A stretch of DNA of 64,000 bases, taken from Mitsuaria sp. GD03876 (GTDB lineage: Bacteria > Pseudomonadota > Gammaproteobacteria > Burkholderiales > Burkholderiaceae_C). The notes beneath the pieces were generated by a model. The model saw nothing but the letters and a program-made list of their open reading frames with translations, was not told the origin of the DNA and ran no database searches. Shown here one piece after another: positions 10,468 through 19,400 of this stretch. The stretch's first letter is position 1, and each line of letters starts with the position of its first letter. Location: contig NZ_JAOCCU010000013.1 in the NCBI RefSeq assembly GCF_029840635.1, forward strand, positions 1-64,000, given 5' to 3'. The translations under genes and the position numbers were made by a program.

Positions 10468-11136
10468 ATGACTCCCGACAAGGTCTTGCGATCCAGCCCC
10501 GGCACCCTGGGCGATCTGGAACAAGGCTGCGCCGACGCCCGCCGTCTGATCCTCGACGGCCAGCTCGACGCGGCCCGCTCGCGCCTGGACGAGCTGCGCA
10601 AGACCCACGGCGACGACCACGCCCCGATGCAGGAAGCCTTCAGCGCGCTGGCCGAAGCCCATGGCGACTTCAACATCGCCCTCGCCCACTTCAAGCGCTT
10701 CCATGCGCTGGCCGTCCAGGCCGGCGCGTCCTCGCCGCTGGCCTCGCGCGACCAGTTGCTGGCGCGGCTGGTCGAGCGCCAGCAGCAGCAGGCGCCGGAC
10801 ATGACCTGGTGCCTCGTCGCGCTGGCCGCCAACCGCGCGCCCGCCGGCGCGCTGCCGCACATGCTGCGCCAGCAGTGCCGCGCGCAGGACGTGCTCGCGC
10901 TCGGCCAGGGCGAGGCGATGCTGATGCTGCTGCACGACGTGGACCTGCCCACCGGCCGCAAGGTCTGCGAGCGCTTCCGCGCCGTGTGGATGCAGCAGCA
11001 GCCGACCGCCGGCCCGCTCAGCATGGGCCTGACGGCCTGGCGCGGCGCGGGCGACACCGGCAGCGGCCTGCTCGGCCGGGCCGAACAGGCGCTGGCGCGC
11101 AGCCAGCGCGAAGGCGCCCCGCTGCGCACCGGCTGA
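10468..11136 (+). CDS. Protein with TPR-like N-terminus and degenerate GGDEF half-domain
   Basis: Protein of 222 residues if translated from the ATG at 10468 (no strong ribosome-binding site; start uncertain). The first ~90 residues are helical and TPR-like (an LDAARSRLDELRKTHGD-type helix pair). The C-terminal ~90 residues resemble the second half of a GGDEF domain: in place of the active-site loop it reads LGQGEAMLMLL, followed by a helix, a strand (LSMGLTAW) and a closing helix LLGRAEQALARSQREG. The Gly-Gly-Asp/Glu-Glu-Phe residues are missing, so diguanylate cyclase activity is not expected. Divergent from nrdJ. Confidence 0.65.
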   Translation: MTPDKVLRSSPGTLGDLEQGCADARRLILDGQLDAARSRLDELRKTHGDDHAPMQEAFSALAEAHGDFNIALAHFKRFHALAVQAGASSPLASRDQLLARLVERQQQQAPDMTWCLVALAANRAPAGALPHMLRQQCRAQDVLALGQGEAMLMLLHDVDLPTGRKVCERFRAVWMQQQPTAGPLSMGLTAWRGAGDTGSGLLGRAEQALARSQREGAPLRTG

Positions 11137-11182
11137 ACGCCCCGGGCGCCGCGCGCCCGGACCGCCTCGCCGGCTTTTCCCG

Positions 11183-11830
11183 TCAGAACGGGTTGATCGT
11201 CTTCTCGGGCCGGTAGTGGATGTAGCCGACGCTCGCCCCGGCGCGCAGGCCCACGCCCAGCCGGATCGGGGCCAGCGTGATGCCGTCGGCGCGCTGGTAG
11301 TTGATGCCCGCGCCGCCGATGTAATAGAGGCTGCCGTCCACGCCCGGGAAGCGGCGGTAGATCGCGGACGTCTTCGGCAGCTTGTAGACCAGCGTGAACA
11401 CCTTGGACGCGTTCGCGCCCAGGTCGAAGCCCACCGACGGGCCCGCCCAGTACACCTTGGCCGCGCCGCCATGCTTCATCAGCAGGTCGCCCTCGCCGTA
11501 GCGCAGGCCCACCGTGATCGCGCCGCCGGCCTCCTGGCCCTTGATGTAGGCGTTCGGGCGGCCCTGCTCCTTGAAGGCCTTCTCGATCACCTTGGCCAGG
11601 CCCTCGGTGGTCTCGCCGAAGAAGTCGGTCGCCGCCTTCACCACGGAATCCTGGTCGTAGGTGTCGTCCTCGTTCTCGGCGGCCAGCGCCGGCAGCGCCG
11701 CCAGTCCCGGCGGCAGGATCAGGCCCGCGGCGGCGTAGCGCCCCAGGCGCCCCAGCGCGTCGCGGCGCGCCCGCTCGGGCGCCTCGGTCAGGTCGTTCGA
11801 GCCCTCGGTCGAAATCTCTTGGCGATTCAT
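11183..11830 (-). CDS. DUF1134 (EipA-like) envelope protein with Tat-like signal
   Basis: Protein of 215 residues starting at 11830 (GGAGAG upstream). The N-terminus carries a twin-Arg segment (RRDALGRLGRYAAAG) before a hydrophobic stretch ending in ALPALAA, suggesting Tat export. The mature part has the DUF1134 pattern: KAATDFFGETTEGLAKVIEKA, a GLRYGEGDL segment and a Gly-rich GPSVGFDLGANASKVFTLVY block. DUF1134 includes EipA, an envelope-integrity protein of Brucella; the betaproteobacterial members are less studied. It is convergent with the gene at 10468. A longer reading frame upstream to 12061 lacks support. Confidence 0.82.
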   Translation of the reverse strand: MNRQEISTEGSNDLTEAPERARRDALGRLGRYAAAGLILPPGLAALPALAAENEDDTYDQDSVVKAATDFFGETTEGLAKVIEKAFKEQGRPNAYIKGQEAGGAITVGLRYGEGDLLMKHGGAAKVYWAGPSVGFDLGANASKVFTLVYKLPKTSAIYRRFPGVDGSLYYIGGAGINYQRADGITLAPIRLGVGLRAGASVGYIHYRPEKTINPF

Positions 11831-12084
11831 GCGTCTCTCCGGGTAAGTCTGGATGGCGTCGGACTCTCGCGTCCCGGCGCCGCTTGCCGACGGGCAGGCA
11901 ATCGGGATGCCCGCTCTCCGAACGCGATGGATGCTACCCGGCGGCGTGACAAACGGCGTGCGCATCGCGTCGACGCCCCGATACACTCCGCTCCACGCCG
12001 TCGAGAGGGAACCGATTCCATAACAAGGAGCGGCGATGCATGCAAACAGCAGTCGTGACAAGAGTGCATCAAGGAGGACATGCA

Positions 12085-12513
12085 GTGAGCAGTGATCTGC
12101 CCCGTCTGGCCCGCGCGCTGGAGTACCTGGACATGGCGTCGGCGCTTTACCTGGCCGGTGGCGCGGACCATTCCGCGCAACTGCTGGCCGCCGCCGGCGA
12201 ACGGCTGCTCGGCGACCTCGCCCGGCTGATCCAGTCCCCCGAACATGGCCACGAGGTCCAGCAGCTGCTGGCCCGCCTGACGCAGCAGCACGTGCCGTCG
12301 CAGGTGCCCGAGGTCGTCGGCCACAACCAGTCGCGACAGCTCCAGGCGATGCTCTCGCGCCAGGAGACGCCCGAATCGAGCGAGCTGCGCCAGGCCACCT
12401 CCGCGCTGCTGCGCGCGTCCTGGTACCTGCTGGAGACGATGGGCCTGGAGCCGCTGGCCCCGTCGCGTTTGCATCAGGCCATCGAGAAGAGCACGATCTA
12501 CGCCGAGCTCTGA
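12085..12513 (+). CDS. Conserved hypothetical protein (helical)
   Basis: Protein of 142 residues, chosen to begin at a GTG at 12085 because AGGAGG lies 7 nt upstream; an in-frame ATG at 12040 lacks such a site. The sequence is alpha-helical and Leu/Ala-rich (ALEYLDMASALYLAGGADHS, then a QQLLARLTQQH helix). There are no Cys residues, no signal peptide and no membrane span. I do not recognise the family. It lies 27 bp upstream of the PilZ gene on the same strand, so the two are probably co-transcribed. Confidence 0.7.
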   Translation: MSSDLPRLARALEYLDMASALYLAGGADHSAQLLAAAGERLLGDLARLIQSPEHGHEVQQLLARLTQQHVPSQVPEVVGHNQSRQLQAMLSRQETPESSELRQATSALLRASWYLLETMGLEPLAPSRLHQAIEKSTIYAEL

Positions 12514-12540
12514 TTCCCAGATCCCCACGCCCCGCCGCCC

Positions 12541-12906
12541 ATGAGTTCCGAAGAACGCCGCCACTTCTCCCGCATCGCGTTCGCCGGCCCGGCGCAGCTG
12601 GTGACGGTCGAGCAACGCCTGCCGGTGCAGGTGCTGGACCTGTCGCTCAAGGGCGCGCTGCTGCTGTTGCCCGAGTCGTCCGCCGTCGAGGCGGGCGCGC
12701 TGTGCCTGCTGGATCTGCCGCTGGCGCCGCATGAAGGGCGCATCGCGATGGCCGCGCAGCTGGCGCACGTGGAAGGCGGTCGCGCCGGGCTGCTCTGCCT
12801 GGGCATCGACATCGAGAGCATCACCCATCTGCGCCGCGTCATCGAGCTCAACCTCGGCGACGCGACGCTGGTCGAGCGGGACCTGAAGGCGCTGGTGGCG
12901 TCCTGA
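12541..12906 (+). CDS. PilZ domain protein (cyclic-di-GMP binding)
   Basis: Single-domain PilZ protein of 121 residues. Both ligand-binding motifs are intact: RxxxR at residues 7-11 (R-H-F-S-R) and DxSxxG at residues 33-38 (D-L-S-L-K-G). It should therefore bind c-di-GMP, presumably acting as a small receptor that docks on a partner protein. It follows the helical hypothetical gene by 27 bp. The nearby degenerate GGDEF protein (10468) hints at a c-di-GMP theme here, but no active cyclase or phosphodiesterase is present. Confidence 0.88.
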   Translation: MSSEERRHFSRIAFAGPAQLVTVEQRLPVQVLDLSLKGALLLLPESSAVEAGALCLLDLPLAPHEGRIAMAAQLAHVEGGRAGLLCLGIDIESITHLRRVIELNLGDATLVERDLKALVAS

Positions 12907-12990
12907 CGCCCCAGGCGCGAGCGGTCAGCGCGACTTCGCCGGCCGCTGGCTCTCGCCCCGGCCCTCTCCCGCAGGCGGGAGAGGCAGTCA

Positions 12991-13839
12991 TCAATCGGCG
13001 ATGAACTTCCTCAGCACCGCGAAGGCCGCTTCCGGATCGTCGCGCCACGCGCCGTGGCCCACGCCGGGGAAACGCGCCAGCTGACGCCATGGCGCCGGCA
13101 GCGCGTCGTGGATGTCCAGCGCGTCCTCGAGCGGGCACACCGGGTCGTCTTCCCCGACCATCACCAGCACCGGGCACTGCGCCCGCGCCAGGCCTTGCAG
13201 CAGGCCGAGGTCCTGTTTCTCGCCGCCGACGAAGTGCAGCAGGATGTCCAGGTTCACCAGCGTGCGCGCGCCGGATTCGGCGTCCGCCGCCGGCCGCGTG
13301 TTGTAGAGGTGGCGCACGCCGGCCCAGTAGGCCTCGAAGGTCGCGCGCGACGGATGGCGCCAGAAGGCGTCGGCCAGCGCCCGGGCCTCGGGCCCGCCGC
13401 GGCGCTCGAACGCCGCCAGCTTGCGCTCCAGGCCCATGTGGTGCGAGGTGCTAGACAGGATCACCTTGGCCGCGTGCCCCGGATGCCGCGCGATGTAGCG
13501 CTGCGCGACGAAGCCGCCGAAGGACTGGCCCAGCACGATCGGCTTGTCGATGCCCAGCGCGTCGCACAGCCGCACGATGTCGTCGGCCCAGGTGTCCAGC
13601 GTCCATTCCGACGACGGCCGCGGATCGCTGCGGCCATGGCCGCGGTGGTCGTAGTAGACGATCTGCGCGATGTCGGCCAGTTGGCTGAACGCCGGCTTGA
13701 ACGCCGCATGGTCGAAGCCGGGGCCGCCATGCATGCAGATCAGCGTCGGCTTCTGCCGCATCCGCGTGCCGTCGGGCACCAGGCCGGCGCCCTCGATGTC
13801 CACGAACAGGCGCGCGCCGTTTCCGATATGGATCTTCAT
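12991..13839 (-). CDS. Alpha/beta hydrolase (proline-iminopeptidase-like)
   Basis: Protein of 282 residues from the ATG at 13839. The oxyanion-hole motif HGGPG (37-41), a strand leading to YDHRGHGRSDP (63-73), the nucleophile elbow GQSFGG with Ser106, an acidic VGEDDPVCP block and a terminal GVGHGAW catalytic His fit an alpha/beta hydrolase. HGGPG is characteristic of the proline iminopeptidase/epoxide-hydrolase-like group. The substrate cannot be told. It is cytoplasmic (no signal) and divergent from the LytS operon with 156 bp between. Confidence 0.87.
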   Translation of the reverse strand: MKIHIGNGARLFVDIEGAGLVPDGTRMRQKPTLICMHGGPGFDHAAFKPAFSQLADIAQIVYYDHRGHGRSDPRPSSEWTLDTWADDIVRLCDALGIDKPIVLGQSFGGFVAQRYIARHPGHAAKVILSSTSHHMGLERKLAAFERRGGPEARALADAFWRHPSRATFEAYWAGVRHLYNTRPAADAESGARTLVNLDILLHFVGGEKQDLGLLQGLARAQCPVLVMVGEDDPVCPLEDALDIHDALPAPWRQLARFPGVGHGAWRDDPEAAFAVLRKFIAD

Positions 13840-13995
13840 GGGCGGCGAGTATGCCGCCTCCGCCCCGATCCGCCGCCGGCCCTCCCCGGGGGCGCGGCCG
13901 GTGTCCGCCCCCGGCTTCCCGGACTCGTCCGGCCCTGGGCGGCTTCGTCGCAAGCCCGCTGGCGGGGCCGCCGGGCGGCGGCCAGAATGCCGCCC

Positions 13996-15159
13996 ATGTC
14001 CGATGCGACCCCGTCCCCGCCCGCCGCCGAGCCGCGCCGCTCCGCGCGCGACGCCGCCTTGCAGTTCTTCAACCTGCGGATGATCGCGGCGGCTTTCTAC
14101 TTCTGCCTGGCGATGGCCGGGGCGCGCTCGCTGACCTGGCTGACGCAGGACGACGGCGTCGGCACCTGGGTGCTGGAGTGGCTGCGCTTCACCCGCCAGA
14201 CGCTGCTGACGGCGCTCAGCGTGCTGGCCGCGCTGGCGCTGGCCGAGGCGCTGCTGGCACGCACCGCGATGCGCTGGCCGGTCGCCGTGCGGGCGCTGGG
14301 CGTGGCCGTCGGCGCCCTGGTGGGCGCGCTGCTGCGCTACAAGGTCGCCAACTTCGGCGCGCCGGAGGAGCCGCTGAATTGGGACTGGCTGCTGTCGACG
14401 ACGGCGCTGTGGCTGGTGCTGGGCGGCTTCTTCGCCGCGCTGCTGCACGGCGTGCGCGAGGAACGCAGCGCCCAGGCCCGGCTGGCCGAGCTCGCGCGCC
14501 AGCACGACCACCTGCAGGCCCAGCAGCTGGAGGCGCAGTTCTCCGCGCTGAACGCGCAGATCGAGCCGCACTTCCTGTTCAACACGCTGGCCAACGTCAA
14601 GCGCCTGTACGAGACCGCGCCCGAGCGCGGCCGCGACATGATGACCAGCCTGATCGCCTACCTGCGGGCCGCGCTGCCCAGCATGCGCCAGGGCATGTCC
14701 ACGCTCGGCCAGGAGCTGGAACTGGCGCGCAGCTACCTGACGATCCTGCAGATGCGCATGGGCGAGCGGCTGCGCTTCGACATCGAGGCCGACGCCGCGC
14801 TGTTCGCGACGCCGCTGCCGCCGATGGTGCTGCCCACGCTGGTGGAGAACGCGATCAAGCACGGACTGTCGCCGCTGCCCGAGGGCGGCCGCATCGACAT
14901 CAGCGCCCGCCGCGAGCCCGACGGCGCGGGCCTGCTGCTGGAGGTGCGCGACACCGGCCAGGGCTTCGCCGCCAGCGGCGGCAGCGGCGTCGGCCTGGCC
15001 AACACGCGGGCGCGGCTGATGGCGATGTTCGGGCGCGACGCCTGGCTGGAACTGGAGGCGGCCGAGCCGCGCGGCGTCGTCGCGCGGGTGCGGGTGCCGC
15101 TGGCCGGCGCCTCGCGCGGCGTGGGCGCGGCCCCGGCGATCGCCGGAGCCCTCCCATGA
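13996..15159 (+). CDS. LytS/YehU-family sensor histidine kinase
   Basis: Membrane histidine kinase of 387 residues (ATG at 13996; an in-frame ATG at 13987 is possible). Four predicted membrane helices occupy residues about 25-150, followed by a coiled linker and the His_kinase motif QIEPHFLFNTL with phospho-acceptor H192. The ATPase half is intact: an N-box (LVENAIKHGL), a G1 box (DTGQGF) and GVGLANTRARL. It overlaps the next gene by 4 bp (ATGA) and leads a three-gene operon ending in a LytTR regulator, so it is the likely active kinase. Confidence 0.93.
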   Translation: MSDATPSPPAAEPRRSARDAALQFFNLRMIAAAFYFCLAMAGARSLTWLTQDDGVGTWVLEWLRFTRQTLLTALSVLAALALAEALLARTAMRWPVAVRALGVAVGALVGALLRYKVANFGAPEEPLNWDWLLSTTALWLVLGGFFAALLHGVREERSAQARLAELARQHDHLQAQQLEAQFSALNAQIEPHFLFNTLANVKRLYETAPERGRDMMTSLIAYLRAALPSMRQGMSTLGQELELARSYLTILQMRMGERLRFDIEADAALFATPLPPMVLPTLVENAIKHGLSPLPEGGRIDISARREPDGAGLLLEVRDTGQGFAASGGSGVGLANTRARLMAMFGRDAWLELEAAEPRGVVARVRVPLAGASRGVGAAPAIAGALP

Positions 15160-16265
15160 GCGGGCGCGACACCGTCGCCCACGTCTGGCGCTCGTGGCGC
15201 TCGCTGCGCCGGGAGGAGCTGTCGTGGTTCCTGCTGATGGGGATCTTCTACGGGCTGGTGGACGTGTCGTCCATCTTCTACGTGATGGACGACGTGCGCT
15301 GGCCCGCCGCGCTGGCCAACCAGATGCTGACGCCGCTGCTGGTGTCGCTGGTGATCCTGACCACCTGGCTGCCGGCGTCGCGCAGCGCGATCGAGAGCCG
15401 CTGGCGCGTCGTGCGCCTCGGCGCGGCGGTGCTGGTCGGCGCGGTGCTGGCCAAGCTGCTGTACGACCAGTTGATGCCGATGCTGAACCTGCCGTCGATC
15501 GCCGACCTGGCCCGCGCGCGCAAGGGCGAGCATCCCTACAAGCCGATCCAGTCGCTGAACTTCATCGGCGAATGCCTGTCGTTGTGCGTCACCGCCAGCC
15601 TGTCGGTCGCCTGGTACGAGATGGCGATGCGGCGCCGCCGCACCCGCGCCCGGCTGGAGGCGCTGCTGCGCGAGCAGAGCGCGATGCAGCGCGACGCGGT
15701 CGCGGCCCGGCTGGCGGCGCTGCAGGCGCAGGTCGAGCCGCAGTTCCTCTTCGACACGCTGGTCGACATCGAGCGCGCCTACGAGCGCGGCGACCACGCG
15801 GCGCCCGAGCAGATGGAGCGGCTGATCCGGCACCTGCGCGTGGCGCTGCCGCGGCTGCGCGAGCGCGGGGTGACGCTGGAATCGGAGGCGGCGCTGCTGG
15901 ACAGCTACCTGGCCGTCGTCGCCGGGCGCCAGCGCGGCGCGCTGCCGCTGGCGACCGAGTGGTCCGCGTGGCTGGCGCCGCGGCCGATGCCGCCGATGCT
16001 GCTGCTGCCGCTGGCCCAGCTGATGCTGCGCGACGCGGCGCGGCTGCCGACGCAGGCCCGGCTGAGCGCGCAGGAAGCCGCCGGCGGCGGCCTGCGGCTG
16101 CGGCTGTCCTTCGACCGCGGCGGCCTGTGCGGCGAGGAGACCGCGCTGCGCGCGCTCGGCGAGCGGCTCGACCGCCTGGACCGCGCGCCCGGCGCGCCGC
16201 CGCCGCGGCTGCACTGCCGCAGCAACGCCGAGGACACCGAATTCACGCTGGAGCTGCCCGCATGA
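15156..16265 (+). CDS. LytS-type pseudokinase (paralogue lacking phospho-acceptor His)
   Basis: Protein of 369 residues with the same plan as the upstream kinase: four N-terminal membrane segments, a linker, then a His_kinase-like motif. The motif reads QVEPQFLFDTL, with Gln196 where the phospho-acceptor His should be and Asp replacing the conserved Asn. The ATP-binding half is also broken: the N-box position reads LLPLAQLMLRDAARLP and no DxGxG box is visible. It is therefore not expected to autophosphorylate. ATGA overlaps with both neighbours indicate translational coupling, suggesting it acts as a heterodimer partner or sensor for the upstream kinase (inference). Confidence 0.88.
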   Translation: MSGRDTVAHVWRSWRSLRREELSWFLLMGIFYGLVDVSSIFYVMDDVRWPAALANQMLTPLLVSLVILTTWLPASRSAIESRWRVVRLGAAVLVGAVLAKLLYDQLMPMLNLPSIADLARARKGEHPYKPIQSLNFIGECLSLCVTASLSVAWYEMAMRRRRTRARLEALLREQSAMQRDAVAARLAALQAQVEPQFLFDTLVDIERAYERGDHAAPEQMERLIRHLRVALPRLRERGVTLESEAALLDSYLAVVAGRQRGALPLATEWSAWLAPRPMPPMLLLPLAQLMLRDAARLPTQARLSAQEAAGGGLRLRLSFDRGGLCGEETALRALGERLDRLDRAPGAPPPRLHCRSNAEDTEFTLELPA

Positions 16266-17023
16266 GCCTTCATCCCACCGCCGTCGTCGCCGAGGACGAG
16301 GCCACGCTGCGCCACGAGCTGGTCGAGCGGCTGGCGCAGCTCTGGCCGGAACTGAGCATCGTCGGCGAGGCCGCCGACGGCGTGCAGGCGCTGCGCCTGC
16401 TGCACGAGACCCGGCCCGACGTGCTGTTCCTGGACATCCAGATGCCGGGCGCGACCGGACTGGACGTGGCGCGGCAGGTGCAGGGCCGCTCGCACGTGGT
16501 CTTCGTCACCGCCTACGACCAGTACGCGGTGTCGGCCTTCGACGAGGGCGCCGTCGACTACCTGCTCAAGCCGCTGGAACCGGCGCGGCTGTTCACCGCG
16601 ATCCAGCGCGTCAAGCAGCGCCTGGCCGGACCGCCGGCCGACCTGAGCGCGGTGCTGAGCCAGCTCGGCGCGCAGGCGGGGCAGATGCCGCAGCGCCAGT
16701 TCCTGCGCTGGATCAACGCGTCGGTGGGGCAGACCTTGAAGCTGATCACCGTCGACGAGGTCCTCTACTTCCAGTCCGACAACAAGTACACCCGCGTCGC
16801 CACCCGCCAGGGCGAGGCGCTGATCCGCAAGCCGCTCAAGGAGCTGGTCGAGGAGCTCGATCCGCAGCAGTTCTGGCAGATCCACCGCTCGACGCTGGTC
16901 AACGCGGCGGCCGTGGCCGGCGTCTCGCGCGACTTCCGCGGCCGCATGCAGGTCAAGCTCAAGGAGAGCGAGGACGCGTTGATCGTCGCGGAGAGCTATA
17001 CCCACCTGTTCCGGCAGATGTGA
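16262..17023 (+). CDS. LytTR-family response regulator
   Basis: DNA-binding response regulator of 253 residues. The receiver domain (about 5-120) has acidic residues E11/D12, phospho-acceptor D58 in LFLDIQMPG, a Thr/Ala switch in FVTAYD and the conserved Lys in LLKPL. The LytTR domain (about 150-253) shows VDEVLYFQSDNKYTRV, FWQIHRSTLVNA and a FRGRMQVKL strand. It overlaps the pseudokinase gene by 4 bp. It is the presumed output of the kinase/pseudokinase pair; the target genes are not evident. Confidence 0.94.
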   Translation: MSLHPTAVVAEDEATLRHELVERLAQLWPELSIVGEAADGVQALRLLHETRPDVLFLDIQMPGATGLDVARQVQGRSHVVFVTAYDQYAVSAFDEGAVDYLLKPLEPARLFTAIQRVKQRLAGPPADLSAVLSQLGAQAGQMPQRQFLRWINASVGQTLKLITVDEVLYFQSDNKYTRVATRQGEALIRKPLKELVEELDPQQFWQIHRSTLVNAAAVAGVSRDFRGRMQVKLKESEDALIVAESYTHLFRQM

Positions 17024-17034
17024 GCGGCGTGGCG

Positions 17035-17057
17035 GCCATGACGCGAGGCGTCATGGC
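17035..17057 (+). terminator. Hairpin after LytTR gene
   Basis: Perfect 10-bp stem (17035-17044 with 17048-17057) around a GAG loop, 12 bp after the regulator stop. No T-run follows, so it may be an mRNA-stabilising hairpin rather than a true intrinsic terminator. Confidence 0.4.
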
Positions 17058-17131
17058 GGGCCTGTCGCCTACATGACCGCGAGAGCATGGCCCCGCTCCC
17101 ACAATCGCCGCCAGACGACGGGAGACAAGCC

Positions 17132-19387
17132 ATGGCCGACGCCGCAGCCAACGAGACCACCCACTACCGCATCTGCCCGCTGTGCGAGGCCGCCTGCGGC
17201 CTGCAGATCCGCACCGCCGCGTCCGGCACCGGCACCTCCGTCGTGTCCATCCGCGGCGACGACGCCGACCCGTTCAGCAACGGCTACCTGTGCCCCAAGG
17301 GCGTCGCGCTGAAGGACCTGCACGAAGATCCCGACCGGCTGCGCCAGCCCATGCGCCGCCGCGCGGACCGGTCCGGCTTCGATCCCATCGGCTGGGACGA
17401 GGCCTTCGCCGAGATCGCCGAGCGCCTCCCGCCGCTGCGCGAGCGCCACGGCGCCGACGCGGTCGCGCTGACGATCGGCAATCCGGCCTCGCACAAGATC
17501 GGCCTGTTCAGCTACTTCCCGCACCTGGCGCGGGCGCTGGGCACGCGCAACCTGTTCTCCGCGTCGACGCTGGACCAGATGCCCAAGCAGCTCGCCTGCG
17601 GGCTGATGTACGGCCACTGGCTCAGCGTCCCGGTGCCCGACCTGCCGCGCACCGACCTGTTCCTGTGCATCGGCGCCAACCCGATGGTCAGCAACGGCAG
17701 CCTGTGGACCAGCCCCGACTACCGCGGCAAGGCCAAGGCGCTGCGCGCGCGCGGCGGCCGCATCGTCGTCATCGACCCGCGCCGCACCGAGACCGCGCAG
17801 GCCGCCGACGAGCACCTCGCGATCCGCCCCGGCGGCGACGTGTTCCTGCTGCTCGGACTGCTGCACACGGTGTTCGACGAGCAGCTCGAACGGCTCGGCC
17901 ACCTGGCCGATCACGTCGAGGACCTGGACGCGCTGCGCGCGGCGGTCGCCGACTTCCCGCCCGAACGCGGCGCCGCCCACTGCGGCATCCCGGCCGAGAC
18001 GCAACGGCGGCTCGCGCGCGAGTTCGCGACCACGCCCAAGGCCGTGCTCTACGGCCGCTTCGGCACCTGCACGCAGCGCTTCGGCTCGCTCAACAGCTGG
18101 CTGATCGACGCGCTCAACATCGTCACCGGCCACTTCGACGTCGAGGGCGGCCTGATGTTCCCGAAGGCCGCGGCCTTCGCGGCCAACACGATGGGCAAGC
18201 CGGGCCAGGGCAAGGGCGTGGCCACCGGCCGCCGCCGCAGCCGCGTCGGCAAGGCGCCCGAGGTGATGGGCGAGTTCCCGATCAGCTGCCTGGCCGAGGA
18301 GATCGAGTCGCCCGGCGACGGCCAGGTCCACGCGCTGATCACCGTCGCCTGCAACCCGGTGCTGTCGGCGCCCAACGGCGCCCGGCTGGCGCGCGCGCTG
18401 GACCAGCTGGACTTCATGGTCAGCCTGGACCCGTACATCAACGAGACCAGCCGCCATGCCGACCTGATCCTCCCGCCGCCGTCCCCGCTCGAAGACTGGC
18501 ACTACGACATGGTGTTCTCGCAGCTGTCCTGGCGGAACCATGCGCGCTGGTCTGGCCCCGTGATGCCGGCGGATCCCGCGGCCCCGCGCGCCGAGTGGCA
18601 GACGCTGCTGCGCCTGGCCGCGATCGCCGCCGGCCAGCCGCCCGACGCCGACCTGCAGCCGATCGACGACGCCGCGCTGCGCGCCGAGCTCAAGCGCCAG
18701 GCCGGCGATCACGCCGACGCCGTCTTCGCGATGCTGGACGGCGGCCCGGGTCCGGCGCGCTGGCTGGACCTGGCGCTGCGCAGCGGCCCGTATGGCGACG
18801 GCTTCGGCGCGAAGCCGGACGGGCTGACGCTGGCCCAGGTGAAGGCCGCGCCGCATGGCATCGACCTCGGCGAACTGCGGCCGCGGATCCCCGAGGTGTT
18901 GCGCACGCCGTCCGGCCGCATCGAGCTGGCACCGGAAGCGCTGCTCGCCGACCTCGCCCACGCGGACGCGGCGCTGCGTCATCCGACCGGCGACGAGCTG
19001 CTGCTGATCGGCCGTCGCGAGACCCGCAGCAACAACAGCTGGATGCACAACCTGCCGGTGCTGGCCAAGGGCCGCGAGCGCTGCACGCTGCTGGTCCATC
19101 CCGACGACGCGGCGCGCGCCGGCCTGGCCGACGGCGCGACCGCGCGGCTGAGCAACGCGCGCGGCAGCCTGCTGGCGCAGATCACGGTCACCGGCGACAT
19201 GCGGCCCGGCGTCGTGAGCCTGCCGCACGGCTGGGGCCATGACCTGGCGGGCAGCCAGCTCGCGGTGGCGGCGCGCCATCCAGGCGTCAACATGAACCTG
19301 CTGCTCGACGACGAGGCGCGCGATCCGGTCTCGGGCACCTCGGTGCTGAGCGGCATCCCGGTGCGGCTCAGCGCCGCCGAAGCCTAG
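17132..19387 (+). CDS. Molybdopterin-dependent oxidoreductase (DMSO-reductase superfamily)
   Basis: Cytoplasmic enzyme of 751 residues (no Tat signal) with an N-terminal [4Fe-4S] site C15-X2-C18-X3-C22-X31-C54, a Mo-bisMGD core and a C-terminal molydopterin-dinucleotide-binding domain. Near residue 145 the sequence reads STLDQMPKQLACG, so there is no Sec or Cys at the formate-dehydrogenase ligand position I would expect. Other landmarks are CIGANPMVSNGS, VIDPRRTETA and LPHGWGHDLAGS. The start follows GGAGA. No partner subunit or chaperone lies nearby. Substrate unknown; electrons presumably pass to a soluble carrier. Confidence 0.87.
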   Translation: MADAAANETTHYRICPLCEAACGLQIRTAASGTGTSVVSIRGDDADPFSNGYLCPKGVALKDLHEDPDRLRQPMRRRADRSGFDPIGWDEAFAEIAERLPPLRERHGADAVALTIGNPASHKIGLFSYFPHLARALGTRNLFSASTLDQMPKQLACGLMYGHWLSVPVPDLPRTDLFLCIGANPMVSNGSLWTSPDYRGKAKALRARGGRIVVIDPRRTETAQAADEHLAIRPGGDVFLLLGLLHTVFDEQLERLGHLADHVEDLDALRAAVADFPPERGAAHCGIPAETQRRLAREFATTPKAVLYGRFGTCTQRFGSLNSWLIDALNIVTGHFDVEGGLMFPKAAAFAANTMGKPGQGKGVATGRRRSRVGKAPEVMGEFPISCLAEEIESPGDGQVHALITVACNPVLSAPNGARLARALDQLDFMVSLDPYINETSRHADLILPPPSPLEDWHYDMVFSQLSWRNHARWSGPVMPADPAAPRAEWQTLLRLAAIAAGQPPDADLQPIDDAALRAELKRQAGDHADAVFAMLDGGPGPARWLDLALRSGPYGDGFGAKPDGLTLAQVKAAPHGIDLGELRPRIPEVLRTPSGRIELAPEALLADLAHADAALRHPTGDELLLIGRRETRSNNSWMHNLPVLAKGRERCTLLVHPDDAARAGLADGATARLSNARGSLLAQITVTGDMRPGVVSLPHGWGHDLAGSQLAVAARHPGVNMNLLLDDEARDPVSGTSVLSGIPVRLSAAEA

Positions 19388-19400
19388 GAGAGCGCTCGGC

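Noticed and set aside
10468-11136. Active diguanylate cyclase
   Set aside because: The GGDEF loop is replaced by GQGEA and the domain is incomplete.
17132-19387. Formate dehydrogenase alpha subunit with selenocysteine
   Set aside because: No in-frame TGA and no Cys at the expected active-site position; called only as a superfamily member.
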